Below the pieces are notes generated by a model that worked only from the letters and a program-made list of their open reading frames with translations, made no database searches and was not told where the DNA came from. DNA of 64,000 nucleotides from Bacteroidota bacterium (GTDB lineage: Bacteria > Bacteroidota > Bacteroidia > Chitinophagales > Chitinophagaceae): the NCBI GenBank assembly GCA_020161435.1, contig JAIUNV010000004.1, positions 310,001 to 374,000 on the forward strand, read 5' to 3'. A program made the translations under genes and the position numbers. Numbering within the stretch: position 1 is the stretch's first letter; each line of letters begins with the position of its first letter. Shown one piece after another: positions 1-8,939 of the stretch.

Positions 1-544
1 AGGTTACGGGCTTGAGTGCTGTAAGTTTTGTTGTCCAGTCGATGATGTAGTAGTTGGCTTGTTTGCTGAAATGCAAGGTCGTTGTATCTAATAAAATGGC
101 TTGTTGGTGATTGTCTTTCCAACGGGCATGAAATTGCAATATGGCTGCTGCGCCTTTTGTTTGCGACAACAGATTATCTACCACAATGCTGCCCAGTTTC
201 CCTTTGCGGTCGGCAGCAGGCCAGGGAGAGTTGTTCCAAAAGTCGCTGCCATTTACATCTTCATAGGTAAACCACACACCTACCTGATGCGGATGGTCTG
301 TAGTATCGTTTGGCAAGGGCATCAACGGATAGCCACGGCTGATGAGTACTTGGTTTGGTGCAAATATGCGATGCAGATAGGGGCGACGCAATGTATCATC
401 GAACCAAAACTGCGCTACACTATCGCGGCCAAACTGAATATTGTAACGTTTGTTGTTGGCATGTTGCTGTATGCTGAACGTTTGTGCATGGCTTGCACAG
501 CAACTGATGCTCAACAATGCAGTGGCAATTATTTTGGCAACCAT
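1..544 (-). CDS. DUF6807 (PmoA-like) exported protein, 3' part outside window
   Basis: The reading frame begins with ATG at 544 and runs leftward off the window edge, so about 181 N-terminal residues are visible. Residues 1-22 form a signal peptide ending in SHAQ. A block follows with RPYLHRIFAP, then TTDHPHQVGVWF and NGSDFWN, the signature of the DUF6807 family (annotated in databases as methane oxygenase PmoA, although members of Bacteroidota sugar loci are unlikely to be methane oxygenases). Its start overlaps the end of the DUF6250 gene by 16 bases, which suggests translational coupling and one transcript with the regulator at 1224-2255. Its biochemical role is unknown. The location next to rhamnose genes suggests work on a plant-polysaccharide fragment. 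Confidence 0.8.
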   Translation of the reverse strand, partial: MVAKIIATALLSISCCASHAQTFSIQQHANNKRYNIQFGRDSVAQFWFDDTLRRPYLHRIFAPNQVLISRGYPLMPLPNDTTDHPHQVGVWFTYEDVNGSDFWNNSPWPAADRKGKLGSIVVDNLLSQTKGAAAILQFHARWKDNHQQAILLDTTTLHFSKQANYYIIDWTTKLTALKPVT

Positions 545-1212
545 ATATTGAAATTAGTGATCCATTGATGTGATTTGGTGCTGCGTATGCCAAACAGCCC
601 GTACCGCAACGGTTGTGCATCGGTATAGCTGAACCACAATTGATCATTCACCCACAATTGTGTAAGCGGTGGTTGTACAAGCAACGTACAATGATACACG
701 GTGTTGGGTTGTAGCAGGTAGTTGGGTTGTGTATATTCTTGCAACAGTAAGCGGTTACCACTGCCATCGTATTTTCTGAAACGGGTAGTGCTGTTGTAAT
801 TGCCGCCAATGCCGGCGTAATACAACCGCCAACGGTCGTAGCCTTCCAGTTTACCACTGGGGTTGGCTGTATCGGTTGGTGTGGCTTGCCAAAACAGATT
901 CACATCACTGAGGCGATAGTTGGCACCGGATGTATCTGAAGGAAAGCCACGGTCAAAACTGATGATGTAAGAGTGGGGCAATGATTTTTTTAACCATAGC
1001 GTTACACCATCTGCACAGTCGAGCCACAGCGTATCCTGCTGCGTAAATACACGATTGTGACTATTGCGTAGTATGTCTGCCTGCCACAGGTTGCTGTCTA
1101 AGCTATTGCCAAAAGATATGGCTGCTACAAGTTTGCCTTTTGCCGGCTGTGCTGCAGCGGTTAGTGCAACTGTAATACTTGCCAGCAGTATAACCATGAA
1201 GCGCCACAGCAT
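529..1212 (-). CDS. DUF6250 exported protein (concanavalin-like fold, rhamnogalacturonan loci)
   Basis: The protein has 227 residues and a signal peptide ending at TAAAQ. The middle and end show RLSDVNLFW, YYAGIGGN, TTRFRKYDG and a C-terminal FGIRSTKSHQWITNF, the pattern I associate with DUF6250. That family is predicted to have a beta-sandwich lectin/glucanase fold and is common beside rhamnogalacturonan lyases. B. subtilis YesU (DUF1961), in its rhamnogalacturonan cluster, looks like a distant functional parallel. The gene starts 11 bases after the regulator stop and overlaps the next gene, so the three form an operon. No catalytic residues can be assigned. It may bind sugar or be an uncharacterised hydrolase. 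Confidence 0.8.
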   Translation of the reverse strand: MLWRFMVILLASITVALTAAAQPAKGKLVAAISFGNSLDSNLWQADILRNSHNRVFTQQDTLWLDCADGVTLWLKKSLPHSYIISFDRGFPSDTSGANYRLSDVNLFWQATPTDTANPSGKLEGYDRWRLYYAGIGGNYNSTTRFRKYDGSGNRLLLQEYTQPNYLLQPNTVYHCTLLVQPPLTQLWVNDQLWFSYTDAQPLRYGLFGIRSTKSHQWITNFNIWLPK

Positions 1213-1223
1213 AGTTGAACAAC

Positions 1224-2255
1224 TTACAGCGATTGGCGCAGGGTGAGGTAAAACGGATTGTGTACATGCTGGCGGTTGTGATTTAAAATCATTTGCGCAG
1301 CGGTTTCGCCCATCTTCTGAAAATCGGTTGAAATGGTCGTGATGCCATTAAGAATGATTTTCTTCAACGGCGTTTCGTTGTATGAAATCACACCCACTTC
1401 TTTGCCCAGCTTTAGTTTCTTTTCCATAATGCGTTCGATGAGTGTCACCAAATCATTTTCCATGAGGTTAATGAACACATCACCTTTTTCTATAGCTTCT
1501 TCTTCTATATGGTGTACTACTTTGTAGTTAAATGCATACTGCCGGCAAAACATCGTAAAGCCACGGATAATTTCTCTCGGGTGATAAGAATCTTCCGGAA
1601 AAATGAGCTTGATAGTTTGGTATTTTTCCAACTGTGGCAAGGCCTGCTCCAGTGTGGCTTGCAGGTCTTTATCAAATTGTTCGTACACGGCACCGTAGTC
1701 GCCGGTAAAACCGGGCAGCAACTTGTCCATTAAAATGAGTTTGTCTTTGGGCAACACACTCAGCACTTCAGCCGTATTGTCTTCGCCATCGGTATAGTGG
1801 GGCACTATTACAAAATGGGTATAATCTTCTTTGCGGTTGTAAATGAGTTTTTTGAACAGCGAAAAATCATTGTTGTAGATGTACAGATCAATCAATGCTT
1901 TTGCTGGCAATGATTGGCTGAAGGCATCGTAAATAATTTTCTTATGAAAACTCAACTTGTTGAAGAGCAGAAAAATCTTCAACTCCTGGTCTACTTCTGT
2001 ACACTTAATAAAATAGCCTTTGCCAGGTACAGAGCCCAGCACTCCGAGTGCCTTTAAATGTTTGTAGCCTTTTTCGGCTGTGTCTCTCGATATCTCGAAT
2101 TCAAAACTCAACTCGTTGATCGAAGGCAGCGGGTCGTCTTTTTTAATCTTGCCTTCATTGATGGCATTAATGATACAATTGGCCAGCTGCAAATACTTGG
2201 GCGTAGCAGAATAGTAATCAAAATGCAGGTACTGATAAATGACCGGTTTTTTCAT
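1224..2255 (-). CDS. GntR-family regulator with LacI-like sensor domain, likely rhamnose regulator
   Basis: The protein has 343 residues counted from ATG at 2255. The longer frame from 2369 would run through the inverted-repeat region and adds an unlikely N-terminus. Residues about 5-80 form a winged helix: YLQLANCIINAI, DPLPSINELS and SRDTAEKGYKHL are classic GntR features. The rest is a periplasmic-binding-protein-like sensor ending in GVISYNETPLKKIIL and ISTDFQKMGETAAQMIL, as in LacI-type effector domains. Such GntR/LacI hybrids control sugar operons in Bacteroidota. It is divergent from rhaT across 191 bases that hold two perfect inverted repeats, so control of the rhamnose operon and of itself is likely. 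The effector (rhamnose or a product) is inferred. Confidence 0.88.
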   Translation of the reverse strand: MKKPVIYQYLHFDYYSATPKYLQLANCIINAINEGKIKKDDPLPSINELSFEFEISRDTAEKGYKHLKALGVLGSVPGKGYFIKCTEVDQELKIFLLFNKLSFHKKIIYDAFSQSLPAKALIDLYIYNNDFSLFKKLIYNRKEDYTHFVIVPHYTDGEDNTAEVLSVLPKDKLILMDKLLPGFTGDYGAVYEQFDKDLQATLEQALPQLEKYQTIKLIFPEDSYHPREIIRGFTMFCRQYAFNYKVVHHIEEEAIEKGDVFINLMENDLVTLIERIMEKKLKLGKEVGVISYNETPLKKIILNGITTISTDFQKMGETAAQMILNHNRQHVHNPFYLTLRQSL

Positions 2256-2307
2256 AGGCGGTACATGAATAGAATCGTTAATGGGCAACTTAAATGCGAA
2301 GCGTAAA

Positions 2308-2328
2308 GGTAGGCAAAGCCAGCCTACC
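2308..2328. promoter_or_regulatory. Inverted repeat in the regulator/rhaT control region
   Basis: GGTAGGC at 2308-2314 and GCCTACC at 2322-2328 form a perfect 7-bp inverted repeat with a 7-base spacer. It lies 53 bases upstream of the regulator start. It could be an operator for autoregulation or a 5'-leader hairpin. Function is inferred from position only. Confidence 0.45.
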
Positions 2329-2352
2329 GAAAAGAATGGAACTACGCAAACG

Positions 2353-2374
2353 CTATCATGACAGTGCATGATAG
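2353..2374. promoter_or_regulatory. 22-bp palindrome, candidate operator of the rhamnose regulon
   Basis: CTATCATG at 2353-2360 and CATGATAG at 2367-2374 are perfect 8-bp arms with a 6-base spacer (ACAGTG). The total of 22 bp suits a dimeric GntR protein. It sits mid-way between the divergent regulator and rhaT, 73 bases before the rhaT ATG. A nearby direct repeat (GGCCATTTTGTA at 2374-2385, GGCCATTTGTA at 2419-2429) may also contribute. This is the best operator candidate in the window. Confidence 0.55.
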
Positions 2375-2446
2375 GCCATTTTGTACAAGTGTTTATTTTG
2401 ACATCAGATTGATTGATTGGCCATTTGTAAAAAAGCGATTGTTCTC

Positions 2447-3541
2447 ATGCAGGTTTTTCTAGGTGTTTTATTTCATTTTTTAGGCGGCTTTGCGTCGGGT
2501 AGTTTTTACATACCGTTTAAGCGGGTGAAAGGCTGGGCGTGGGAGAGTTTCTGGATTGTTGGCGGCTTGTTTAGCTGGCTCATTGTGCCACCTATTGCTG
2601 CGTATTTAACCATTCCAGATTTTTCAGACATCATTGCACAGGCCGATAGTTCGGTGCTGGGCTATACCTATTTCTTTGGCATACTCTGGGGCATTGGCGG
2701 CCTTACCTATGGTTTGGGTGTTCGCTACCTTGGAGTGTCGTTGGGAAGCAGCGTTATCCTTGGTTTGTGTATGGTTTTTGGTTCGCTCATTCCTTCCATT
2801 TACTACGACCTGTTTCCTGCCGAAGGCAAAGACACATTCAGTATGATGCTTGCAGAAAGTTGGGGACAAACCGTGTTGGCGGGTTTGCTGCTTTGTGTGA
2901 TTGGTATCATTGTAAGTGGCAAGGCCGGTACCATGAAAGAAAAACAACTACAGGCCGAAGCTACCGACCCGCATGGCATGGAAGTAAAAACGGAATACAA
3001 GTTTGGCCTTGGCATGTTTGTGGCCATTGTATCTGGTGTGCTCAGTGCCTGTTTCAATTTTGGTATTGAAGCAGGAAAGCCCATGGCCGATGTAGCCAAC
3101 GCAGCATGGAAAGCCGCCAACCCCAACGAAACCGGAAACTTTCTCTACCTCAACAACGTGATTTACGTAGTGCTGCTGTGGGGCGGACTCACCACCAATT
3201 TTATTTGGTGCATGGCCCTCAATGCCCGCAACAAAACTTTTGGCAACTACACCGATACCAAAACACCATTGCTGCGCAATTTTCTTTTTTCAGCATTGGC
3301 AGGTACCACTTGGTTTTTACAATTTTTCTTTTATGGCATGGGCGAAAGCAAAATGGGCAACGGTGCCAGCTCATGGATTTTGCACATGGCCTTCATCATC
3401 CTCATTGCCAATACATGGGGCTTGGTGCTGAAAGAATGGAAAGGCGTCAACAAAAAAACATTTGCTACAGTAATAGCCGGTATCCTCATCATCATTGCAT
3501 CTGTACTGGTGGTGGGCTGGGGTAATAGCATGAAACCATAA
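2447..3541 (+). CDS. rhaT: L-rhamnose/H+ symporter RhaT
   Basis: Inner-membrane permease importing L-rhamnose with protons. Starting at ATG 2447 gives 364 residues (E. coli RhaT has 344) and an N-terminus that lines up with RhaT: FHFLGGFASGSFYIPFKRVK followed by WAWESFW. The TTG at 2417 adds ten residues without support. About ten hydrophobic segments are visible, with family motifs GILWGIGGLTYGLGVRYLG, GTTWFLQFFFYGMG and LVLKEWKG. It is the first gene of the rightward rhamnose operon, 26 bases before rhaEW. Control through the divergent region upstream is expected. Confidence 0.95.
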   Translation: MQVFLGVLFHFLGGFASGSFYIPFKRVKGWAWESFWIVGGLFSWLIVPPIAAYLTIPDFSDIIAQADSSVLGYTYFFGILWGIGGLTYGLGVRYLGVSLGSSVILGLCMVFGSLIPSIYYDLFPAEGKDTFSMMLAESWGQTVLAGLLLCVIGIIVSGKAGTMKEKQLQAEATDPHGMEVKTEYKFGLGMFVAIVSGVLSACFNFGIEAGKPMADVANAAWKAANPNETGNFLYLNNVIYVVLLWGGLTTNFIWCMALNARNKTFGNYTDTKTPLLRNFLFSALAGTTWFLQFFFYGMGESKMGNGASSWILHMAFIILIANTWGLVLKEWKGVNKKTFATVIAGILIIIASVLVVGWGNSMKP

Positions 3542-3567
3542 TCTAGTTTTTTCGAAACACATTGAAT

Positions 3568-5688
3568 ATGTCAACAGTTACAACTGAATTTAAACACGTA
3601 AGCTACCTGTGGGATGAAGCCAAAGCGGCCAGCATGGAAGGCGATGAAGTAGCATTACTCATTTACCGTTCCAATATGCTGGGGGCCGATTTGCGCCTCA
3701 CCAACTATGGCGGTGGCAACACCTCTTGCAAGGCCATGGCCAAAGATCCTCTCACCGGTACCGAAACCGAAGTGATGTGGGTAAAGGGTAGTGGTGGCGA
3801 TATTGGTACCCTCAAAAAGAGTGGTTTGGCAGCGCTGTATGTAGACCGTTTGCGCAGCCTGCAAAACATATACACTGGTTTGGAAATGGAAGATGAAATG
3901 GTCGGCCTTTTCAACCATTGCATTTACGATCTCGATAGCAAAGCGCCTTCTATTGATACACCGCTGCACGGCTTTCTGCCATTCAAGCATATCGATCACC
4001 TGCATCCCGATGCAGCCATTGCCATAGCTGCTGCAAAAGATGGAGAGCAAATCACGCAGGAATTATTTGGCGGCAGCATTGGTTGGGTACCATGGCAGCG
4101 TCCCGGTTTCGATTTGGGCTTGCAGTTGAAAGCCTGCCTCGATGCCAACCCCGGCATCCGCGGTATCATGCTGGGTTCGCATGGTTTGTTTACCTGGGGC
4201 GATACTGCTTACGAATGTTACATCAATACATTGGAAGTGGTAGAGCGTTGTGCAGAATACATTGAGTCGAAAGTAGGACAAGATGCACCTGTGTTTGGTG
4301 GTCAGAAAATCGATTCATTGCCTGCGGAAAATAGCCAACAGCAAGCCGCTGCTATTGCACCCATTCTGCGTGGCTTTTGCAGCAGCTACCAAAAAATGAT
4401 TGGTCATTTTACAGATGACGAAAGAGTGTTGCAATTCATCAACAGCAACGATCTGGATCGCCTGGCACCACTTGGTACCAGTTGCCCCGACCACTTCCTG
4501 CGTACCAAAATCAGTCCGCTGGTACTGGAGCTGTCGCCCGATGCCGACCTCACAGATGTAAAAAGTATTCAAGCTCAACTGGCGCCGGCTTTTGAAGCTT
4601 ACCGCAACATGTATGCAGAGTATTACAATACCTGCAAGCATGCCAATAGTCCTGCCATGCGTGACCCCAATCCGGTGGTGATTCTCTATCCCGGCGTTGG
4701 TATGTTCACTTTTAGCAAAGACAAACAAACAGCCCGTGTAGCAGCAGAGTTTTACATCAATGCCATCAACGTGATGCGTGGTGCTGAAGCCATCAGCGAA
4801 TACACGTCGTTGCCCCGTCAGGAAGCTTTTGATATTGAATACTGGTTGCTCGAAGAAGCCAAGTTGCAACGCATGCCCAAGCCCAAAGCATTGAGCGGAC
4901 GTGTGGCCATGGTAACCGGCAGTGGTGGTGGTATTGGTAAAGCCATTGCCAAAAAATATGCGGAAGAAGGTGCCTGCGTAGTGCTGAACGACGTGAATGC
5001 AGAACGCCTTGAAGAAACCAGCAAAGAATTTCAAAAACTGTTTGGTAAAGATGTGGTGGCTGTTACCCTGCTTGATGTAACCAATGCTGCATCTGCAGCA
5101 CAAGCCATGCAAAATGCGAGCCTTGCTTTTGGTGGTGTTGACATCATTGTCAACAATGCAGGCATCAGTATTTCAAGAGCCATTGCCGACCACAGCGAAG
5201 AAGAGTTTGATCGCCTCTACGATATTTTGGTAAAAGGTCAATTCCTCGTATCCAAAGCAGCATTAGCTATCATGCGGAAGCAAGGTTTTGGTGGCGATAT
5301 TGTCAACATCGTTTCGAAGAATGCGGTGGTGGCAGGCCCCAACAATGCAGGCTATGGTACTGCCAAAGCAGGTCAGGCACACCTTACACGCTTGCTGGCT
5401 GCAGAGCTGGGCGGCGATAAGATTCGGGTAAACATGGTGAACCCTGATGCCGTCATTGCGGACAGCAATATTTGGGCTGGTGGTTGGGCTGAAGGTCGTG
5501 CCAAAGCGTATGGCATTACTGTAGAAGAATTGCCTGCATACTACGCCAAGCGTACGTTGCTCAACGAAGTGATTTTGCCCGAAGACATTGCCAATGCCTG
5601 CTTTGCATTGGTGGGCGGATTGCTCAACAAAAGCACGGGCAATGCCATCAATGTAGATGGTGGGGTGGCCATGGGCTTTTACAGATAA
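3568..5688 (+). CDS. rhaEW: Bifunctional L-rhamnulose-1-phosphate aldolase / L-lactaldehyde dehydrogenase (RhaEW type)
   Basis: A 706-residue fusion. Residues about 20-430 are a class II aldolase-like module: TNYGGGNTSCK near the start, TPLHGFLPFKHIDHLHPDA with the likely metal histidines, and MLGSHGLFTWGD. Residues about 445-706 are a short-chain dehydrogenase with VTGSGGGIG for the nucleotide, NNAGIS, and the catalytic YGTAK. Such fusions, named RhaEW in comparative work on rhamnose regulons, cleave rhamnulose-1-phosphate to DHAP and L-lactaldehyde and oxidise the aldehyde to L-lactate. The lutABC genes downstream fit lactate as the product. The TTG at 3562 is less likely than ATG 3568. Confidence 0.93.
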   Translation: MSTVTTEFKHVSYLWDEAKAASMEGDEVALLIYRSNMLGADLRLTNYGGGNTSCKAMAKDPLTGTETEVMWVKGSGGDIGTLKKSGLAALYVDRLRSLQNIYTGLEMEDEMVGLFNHCIYDLDSKAPSIDTPLHGFLPFKHIDHLHPDAAIAIAAAKDGEQITQELFGGSIGWVPWQRPGFDLGLQLKACLDANPGIRGIMLGSHGLFTWGDTAYECYINTLEVVERCAEYIESKVGQDAPVFGGQKIDSLPAENSQQQAAAIAPILRGFCSSYQKMIGHFTDDERVLQFINSNDLDRLAPLGTSCPDHFLRTKISPLVLELSPDADLTDVKSIQAQLAPAFEAYRNMYAEYYNTCKHANSPAMRDPNPVVILYPGVGMFTFSKDKQTARVAAEFYINAINVMRGAEAISEYTSLPRQEAFDIEYWLLEEAKLQRMPKPKALSGRVAMVTGSGGGIGKAIAKKYAEEGACVVLNDVNAERLEETSKEFQKLFGKDVVAVTLLDVTNAASAAQAMQNASLAFGGVDIIVNNAGISISRAIADHSEEEFDRLYDILVKGQFLVSKAALAIMRKQGFGGDIVNIVSKNAVVAGPNNAGYGTAKAGQAHLTRLLAAELGGDKIRVNMVNPDAVIADSNIWAGGWAEGRAKAYGITVEELPAYYAKRTLLNEVILPEDIANACFALVGGLLNKSTGNAINVDGGVAMGFYR

Positions 5689-5783
5689 GAACAGAACTTT
5701 TTTTCATAAGCAAGCATCGATAGTTAACCGGGCTGGCGCTTTTGCCCGGCTCCCTTTAACTACCATTTAAACCGAAGAGTGTG

Positions 5784-6098
5784 ATGGCAAGGAGAGCATT
5801 TAAGATGCAGTTGCATCCCGGACAGGAAGCAGAGTACAAACGCAGACACGATGAGATATGGCCAGAGCTGGCCGATTTGCTCAAGCAGGTTGGTGTAAGC
5901 AACTACAGCATTTTTCTTGATACAGAAACACGCACATTGTTTGGCGTTCTCGAAGCCAGCGACCCTGCAGCACTCGATGCATTGCCACAACAAGCTATTA
6001 TGCAACGTTGGTGGGCTTACATGAAAGACATCATGCAAAGCAACCCCGACAATTCTCCCGTCAGCACTCCCTTGCCGGAAGTATTTTATCTTCCCTGA
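5784..6098 (+). CDS. rhaM: L-rhamnose mutarotase RhaM
   Basis: The protein has 104 residues, exactly the length of E. coli RhaM. It interconverts alpha and beta anomers of L-rhamnose in the cytoplasm. Motifs seen are [10 protein letters not shown] (with the catalytic-region histidine), [15 protein letters not shown] and the C-terminal NPDNSPVS followed by EVFYLP, which are near-invariant in the family. ATG 5784 gives the standard MARRAF start. A GTG three bases upstream is in frame but unnecessary. A 6-bp stem (5728-5733 with 5744-5749) lies in the 95-base gap after rhaEW. Confidence 0.95.
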   Translation: MARRAFKMQLHPGQEAEYKRRHDEIWPELADLLKQVGVSNYSIFLDTETRTLFGVLEASDPAALDALPQQAIMQRWWAYMKDIMQSNPDNSPVSTPLPEVFYLP

Positions 6099-6163
6099 TG
6101 CAAGCCCTTGCGGATGCACATCAGCCAGCCCGCTGATTCGATTCATTTTTTAAAACAACTATC

Positions 6164-7438
6164 ATGCGTATCGCCGCCAACCACATAGCACAACACAACG
6201 AAAGCCTGCAGGCAAAACATCGGGCCCGCCTGCATGCAGTATTGCAAGAAACAGATCAGGCAGAAGCCATTATACAAAAACTGATGGCGTTCAATGTGGC
6301 CATTCCCAGTTGGGCCTTGGGCACTGGCGGCACCCGCTTTGGTCGTTTTGCAGGCGCCGGCGAGCCCCGCAATCTCGAAGAAAAAATTGAAGACGTAGGA
6401 TTGCTGCATGCACTCAACAACAGCAGCGGTTCTATTTCATTGCATATTCCATGGGATATTCCAAAAGATTACACCGCCATTCGTGAACTGGCTGGCAGTT
6501 TTGGTTTGTCATTCGATGCTGTCAACTCCAACACTTTTCAGGATCAGCCGGGGCAACCACTCAGCTACAAGTTTGGCTCGTTGCAGCATGTCAACAAAGC
6601 CGTTCGGGAGCAAGCCATTGCACACAATATTGATGTGATTCAACATGGTGATGCGCTGGGCTCAAAAGCACTCACGGTTTGGTTGGCCGATGGTTCCAGT
6701 TTTCCGGGGCAACTCAATTTTCGCAATGCATTTGAAAACACGCTTGAAAGCCTCGAGGTGATTTACAAAGCATTGCCTTCCGATTGGAAAATGTTTGTAG
6801 AGTACAAAGCATTTGAACCCAATTTTTACAGCAGGACGGTTGGCGATTGGGGCCAAAGCCTGCTCTACGCCAACAAGCTGGGGCCGCAAGCCTACACGCT
6901 GGTTGATTTGGGACACCATTTACCCAATGCCAACATTGAACAAATTGTATCGCTGTTGTTGATGGAAGGCAAACTGGCCGGTTTCCATTTCAACGATTCG
7001 AAATATGGTGATGATGACCTGACAGTGGGCAGCATCAATCCGTATCAGTTATTCCTCATTTTTAAAGAACTGGTAGAAGGCATGGATGCCCGGGGCATGA
7101 ACCACGCCACCGATTTAGGATGGATGATTGATGCCAGCCACAACCTGAAAGATCCGCTGGAAGATTTGCTGCAAAGTGTGGAAGCCATTATGCTGGCATA
7201 TGCGCAGGCTTTGCTGGTAGATGCTGCTGCACTGAAAGTAGCACAGCTCAACAACGACGTAACGCAGGCACAGGAAATTTTGCAACAAGCCTATCGTACC
7301 GATGTGCGGCCGCTGGTAGCAGAAGCTCGTTTGCGGGCAGGTGCCGCATTGCAACCTTTGCAGCTGTATAGAAATGCAGGCGTACGGAAAGCATTGGTAG
7401 ACGAACGTGGCAGCAACACAGTTGCTACCGGTTTGTAA
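6164..7438 (+). CDS. rhaI: L-rhamnose isomerase
   Basis: A 424-residue TIM-barrel sugar isomerase of the Pseudomonas stutzeri/Streptomyces subtype (not the 419-residue E. coli RhaA subtype). It turns L-rhamnose into L-rhamnulose using divalent metal. Metal and substrate residues are seen in the blocks FVEYKAFEPNFY, LVDLGHHLPNANIEQ and FHFNDSKYGDDDLTVG, and NHATDLGWMIDASHNLKDP near the C-terminus. It lies between the mutarotase and the kinase, in pathway order. Confidence 0.93.
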   Translation: MRIAANHIAQHNESLQAKHRARLHAVLQETDQAEAIIQKLMAFNVAIPSWALGTGGTRFGRFAGAGEPRNLEEKIEDVGLLHALNNSSGSISLHIPWDIPKDYTAIRELAGSFGLSFDAVNSNTFQDQPGQPLSYKFGSLQHVNKAVREQAIAHNIDVIQHGDALGSKALTVWLADGSSFPGQLNFRNAFENTLESLEVIYKALPSDWKMFVEYKAFEPNFYSRTVGDWGQSLLYANKLGPQAYTLVDLGHHLPNANIEQIVSLLLMEGKLAGFHFNDSKYGDDDLTVGSINPYQLFLIFKELVEGMDARGMNHATDLGWMIDASHNLKDPLEDLLQSVEAIMLAYAQALLVDAAALKVAQLNNDVTQAQEILQQAYRTDVRPLVAEARLRAGAALQPLQLYRNAGVRKALVDERGSNTVATGL

Positions 7439-7477
7439 GTTTTTGAATGAAGCCTTTCTTCAACAAGGCCGTGTACA

Positions 7478-8851
7478 ATGAATCGACAACCTGTTATAGC
7501 AATACTGGACGTTGGTAAAACCAACAAAAAACTTTTTCTGATAGATGAAGGCTACAACATTGTAGCCGAGTATGCGCAACAGCTGGCAGAAGTAACCGAC
7601 GAGGATGGTTTTCCTTGCGATGATTTGCCCAAGCTCCAGCAATTGCTGGGCGATTTTTTGCAGCAAATTATTCAGCTGACCGATTACGAGGTAAAAGCGG
7701 TGAACGTGTCGGCATACGGTGCCAGTTTTGTATACATCAATGCTGCTGGAGAGCCGGTCTTTCCGCTGTACAACTACCTGAAGCCATACAATCCTGTTTT
7801 GCAGCAACAATTTTACAATAGCTATGGTGGCGAAGTGGCTTTTTCCCGTTCGGCTGCATCACCTGTGTTGGGCAACCTCAATTCAGGCATGCAATTGTAC
7901 CGGTTGAAATACGAACAGCCCGATCGGTTTGCACAAGTGCAATATGCGTTGCATTTACCTCAATACCTGGCGTATGCCATCAGCAAAGTGCCGGTGTCGG
8001 AAATGACCAGCATTGGCTGCCATACCAACCTGTGGAATTTTGATACTCAAACCTATCAGCAATGGGTGGCACAGGAAGGGATGCTTGAGAAATTGCCCGC
8101 TATCGTACCATCTGATGCCGTGTATACCTGTGATGTGCATTCGCATACCCTTGTTTGTGGCGTTGGTTTGCACGATAGTTCTGCCGCATTGATTCCTTAC
8201 CTGGCTTGTGAGCAAGAACCATTTGTATTGTTGTCTACCGGCACTTGGTGTATTGCATTGAATCCCTTTAACGCATCACCGCTGACCGATGAGCAATTGC
8301 AGCATGATTGTTTGTGCTACCTCAGCTATCAGGGTAAGCCTGTAAAAGCCTCCCGCCTTTTTGCAGGGCATTTTCATGAGCAGGAAGCCAAACGCATTGC
8401 TGCTCATTTTGGCGAAGCCGATGATTTTTACAAACACATCAATGCTGACGACCATTTGCTGGAAGCATTACGCCAACGCATAGCACCAGCAAGCAATGAC
8501 GTACTCAATAATGTAAGTGTTGCTGCATTTGCTCACCGGGAATTATCCTTGTTTGCTACTGCAACCGAAGCCTATCATCAATTGATGCTCGATATGGTAG
8601 CACAGCAAGTGCATGCACTACAATTTGTGTTGCGAGGCAGTGAGCCGGTTAGCAAATTGTTTGTTGATGGTGGCTTTAGCAACAATCCGCTGTTCATGCA
8701 GTTGTTGGCTAAAGCTTATCCGCAGGTGCAAGTGTATGCTTCGCAGGTGGCACAAGCTTCTGCCATTGGTGCGGCACTGGCCATTCACACACATTGGAAC
8801 ACACAACCCATTCCACACAATTTGTTGAAACTGACACATTATGACCACTGA
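7478..8851 (+). CDS. rhaB: Rhamnulokinase (FGGY family)
   Basis: A 457-residue FGGY-type sugar kinase, expected to phosphorylate L-rhamnulose at C1. The N-terminal ILDVGKTNKKLF is the phosphate-binding loop. The middle has VLLSTGTWCIALNPF, typical of rhamnulokinases, and the C-terminal FGGY signature region reads FVDGGFSNNPLFMQLL followed by QASAIGAALAI. Position after the isomerase sets the substrate. It is followed by an 88-base gap holding a 9-bp hairpin. Confidence 0.92.
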   Translation: MNRQPVIAILDVGKTNKKLFLIDEGYNIVAEYAQQLAEVTDEDGFPCDDLPKLQQLLGDFLQQIIQLTDYEVKAVNVSAYGASFVYINAAGEPVFPLYNYLKPYNPVLQQQFYNSYGGEVAFSRSAASPVLGNLNSGMQLYRLKYEQPDRFAQVQYALHLPQYLAYAISKVPVSEMTSIGCHTNLWNFDTQTYQQWVAQEGMLEKLPAIVPSDAVYTCDVHSHTLVCGVGLHDSSAALIPYLACEQEPFVLLSTGTWCIALNPFNASPLTDEQLQHDCLCYLSYQGKPVKASRLFAGHFHEQEAKRIAAHFGEADDFYKHINADDHLLEALRQRIAPASNDVLNNVSVAAFAHRELSLFATATEAYHQLMLDMVAQQVHALQFVLRGSEPVSKLFVDGGFSNNPLFMQLLAKAYPQVQVYASQVAQASAIGAALAIHTHWNTQPIPHNLLKLTHYDH

Positions 8852-8872
8852 TTTTTTACCATAATTCTGCAT

Positions 8873-8904
8873 GCTGCTATGTGTATCGTCGGCAGCATAG
8901 CAGC
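8873..8904 (+). other. 9-bp stem-loop between rhaB and the tandem aldolase gene
   Basis: GCTGCTATG at 8873-8881 pairs with CATAGCAGC at 8896-8904 around a 14-base loop. No T-run follows, so it is not a typical terminator. It could be an RNA processing or stability element inside the operon transcript. Confidence 0.4.
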
Positions 8905-8939
8905 CTGTATCATCTTCATGCCGGCAACTCTTTTTTAAT

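Noticed and set aside
2256..2369. N-terminal extension of the GntR regulator to 2369
   Set aside because: It would cover the 22-bp palindrome and adds a segment unlike GntR N-termini; ATG 2255 fits the family.
4315..5112. 265-codon leftward frame inside rhaEW
   Set aside because: Antisense shadow of the aldolase/dehydrogenase fusion; composition rich in His and Cys without motifs.
5728..5749. Hairpin between rhaEW and rhaM as a terminator
   Set aside because: The 6-bp stem lacks a T-run and the operon order implies read-through; at most an attenuating or processing element.
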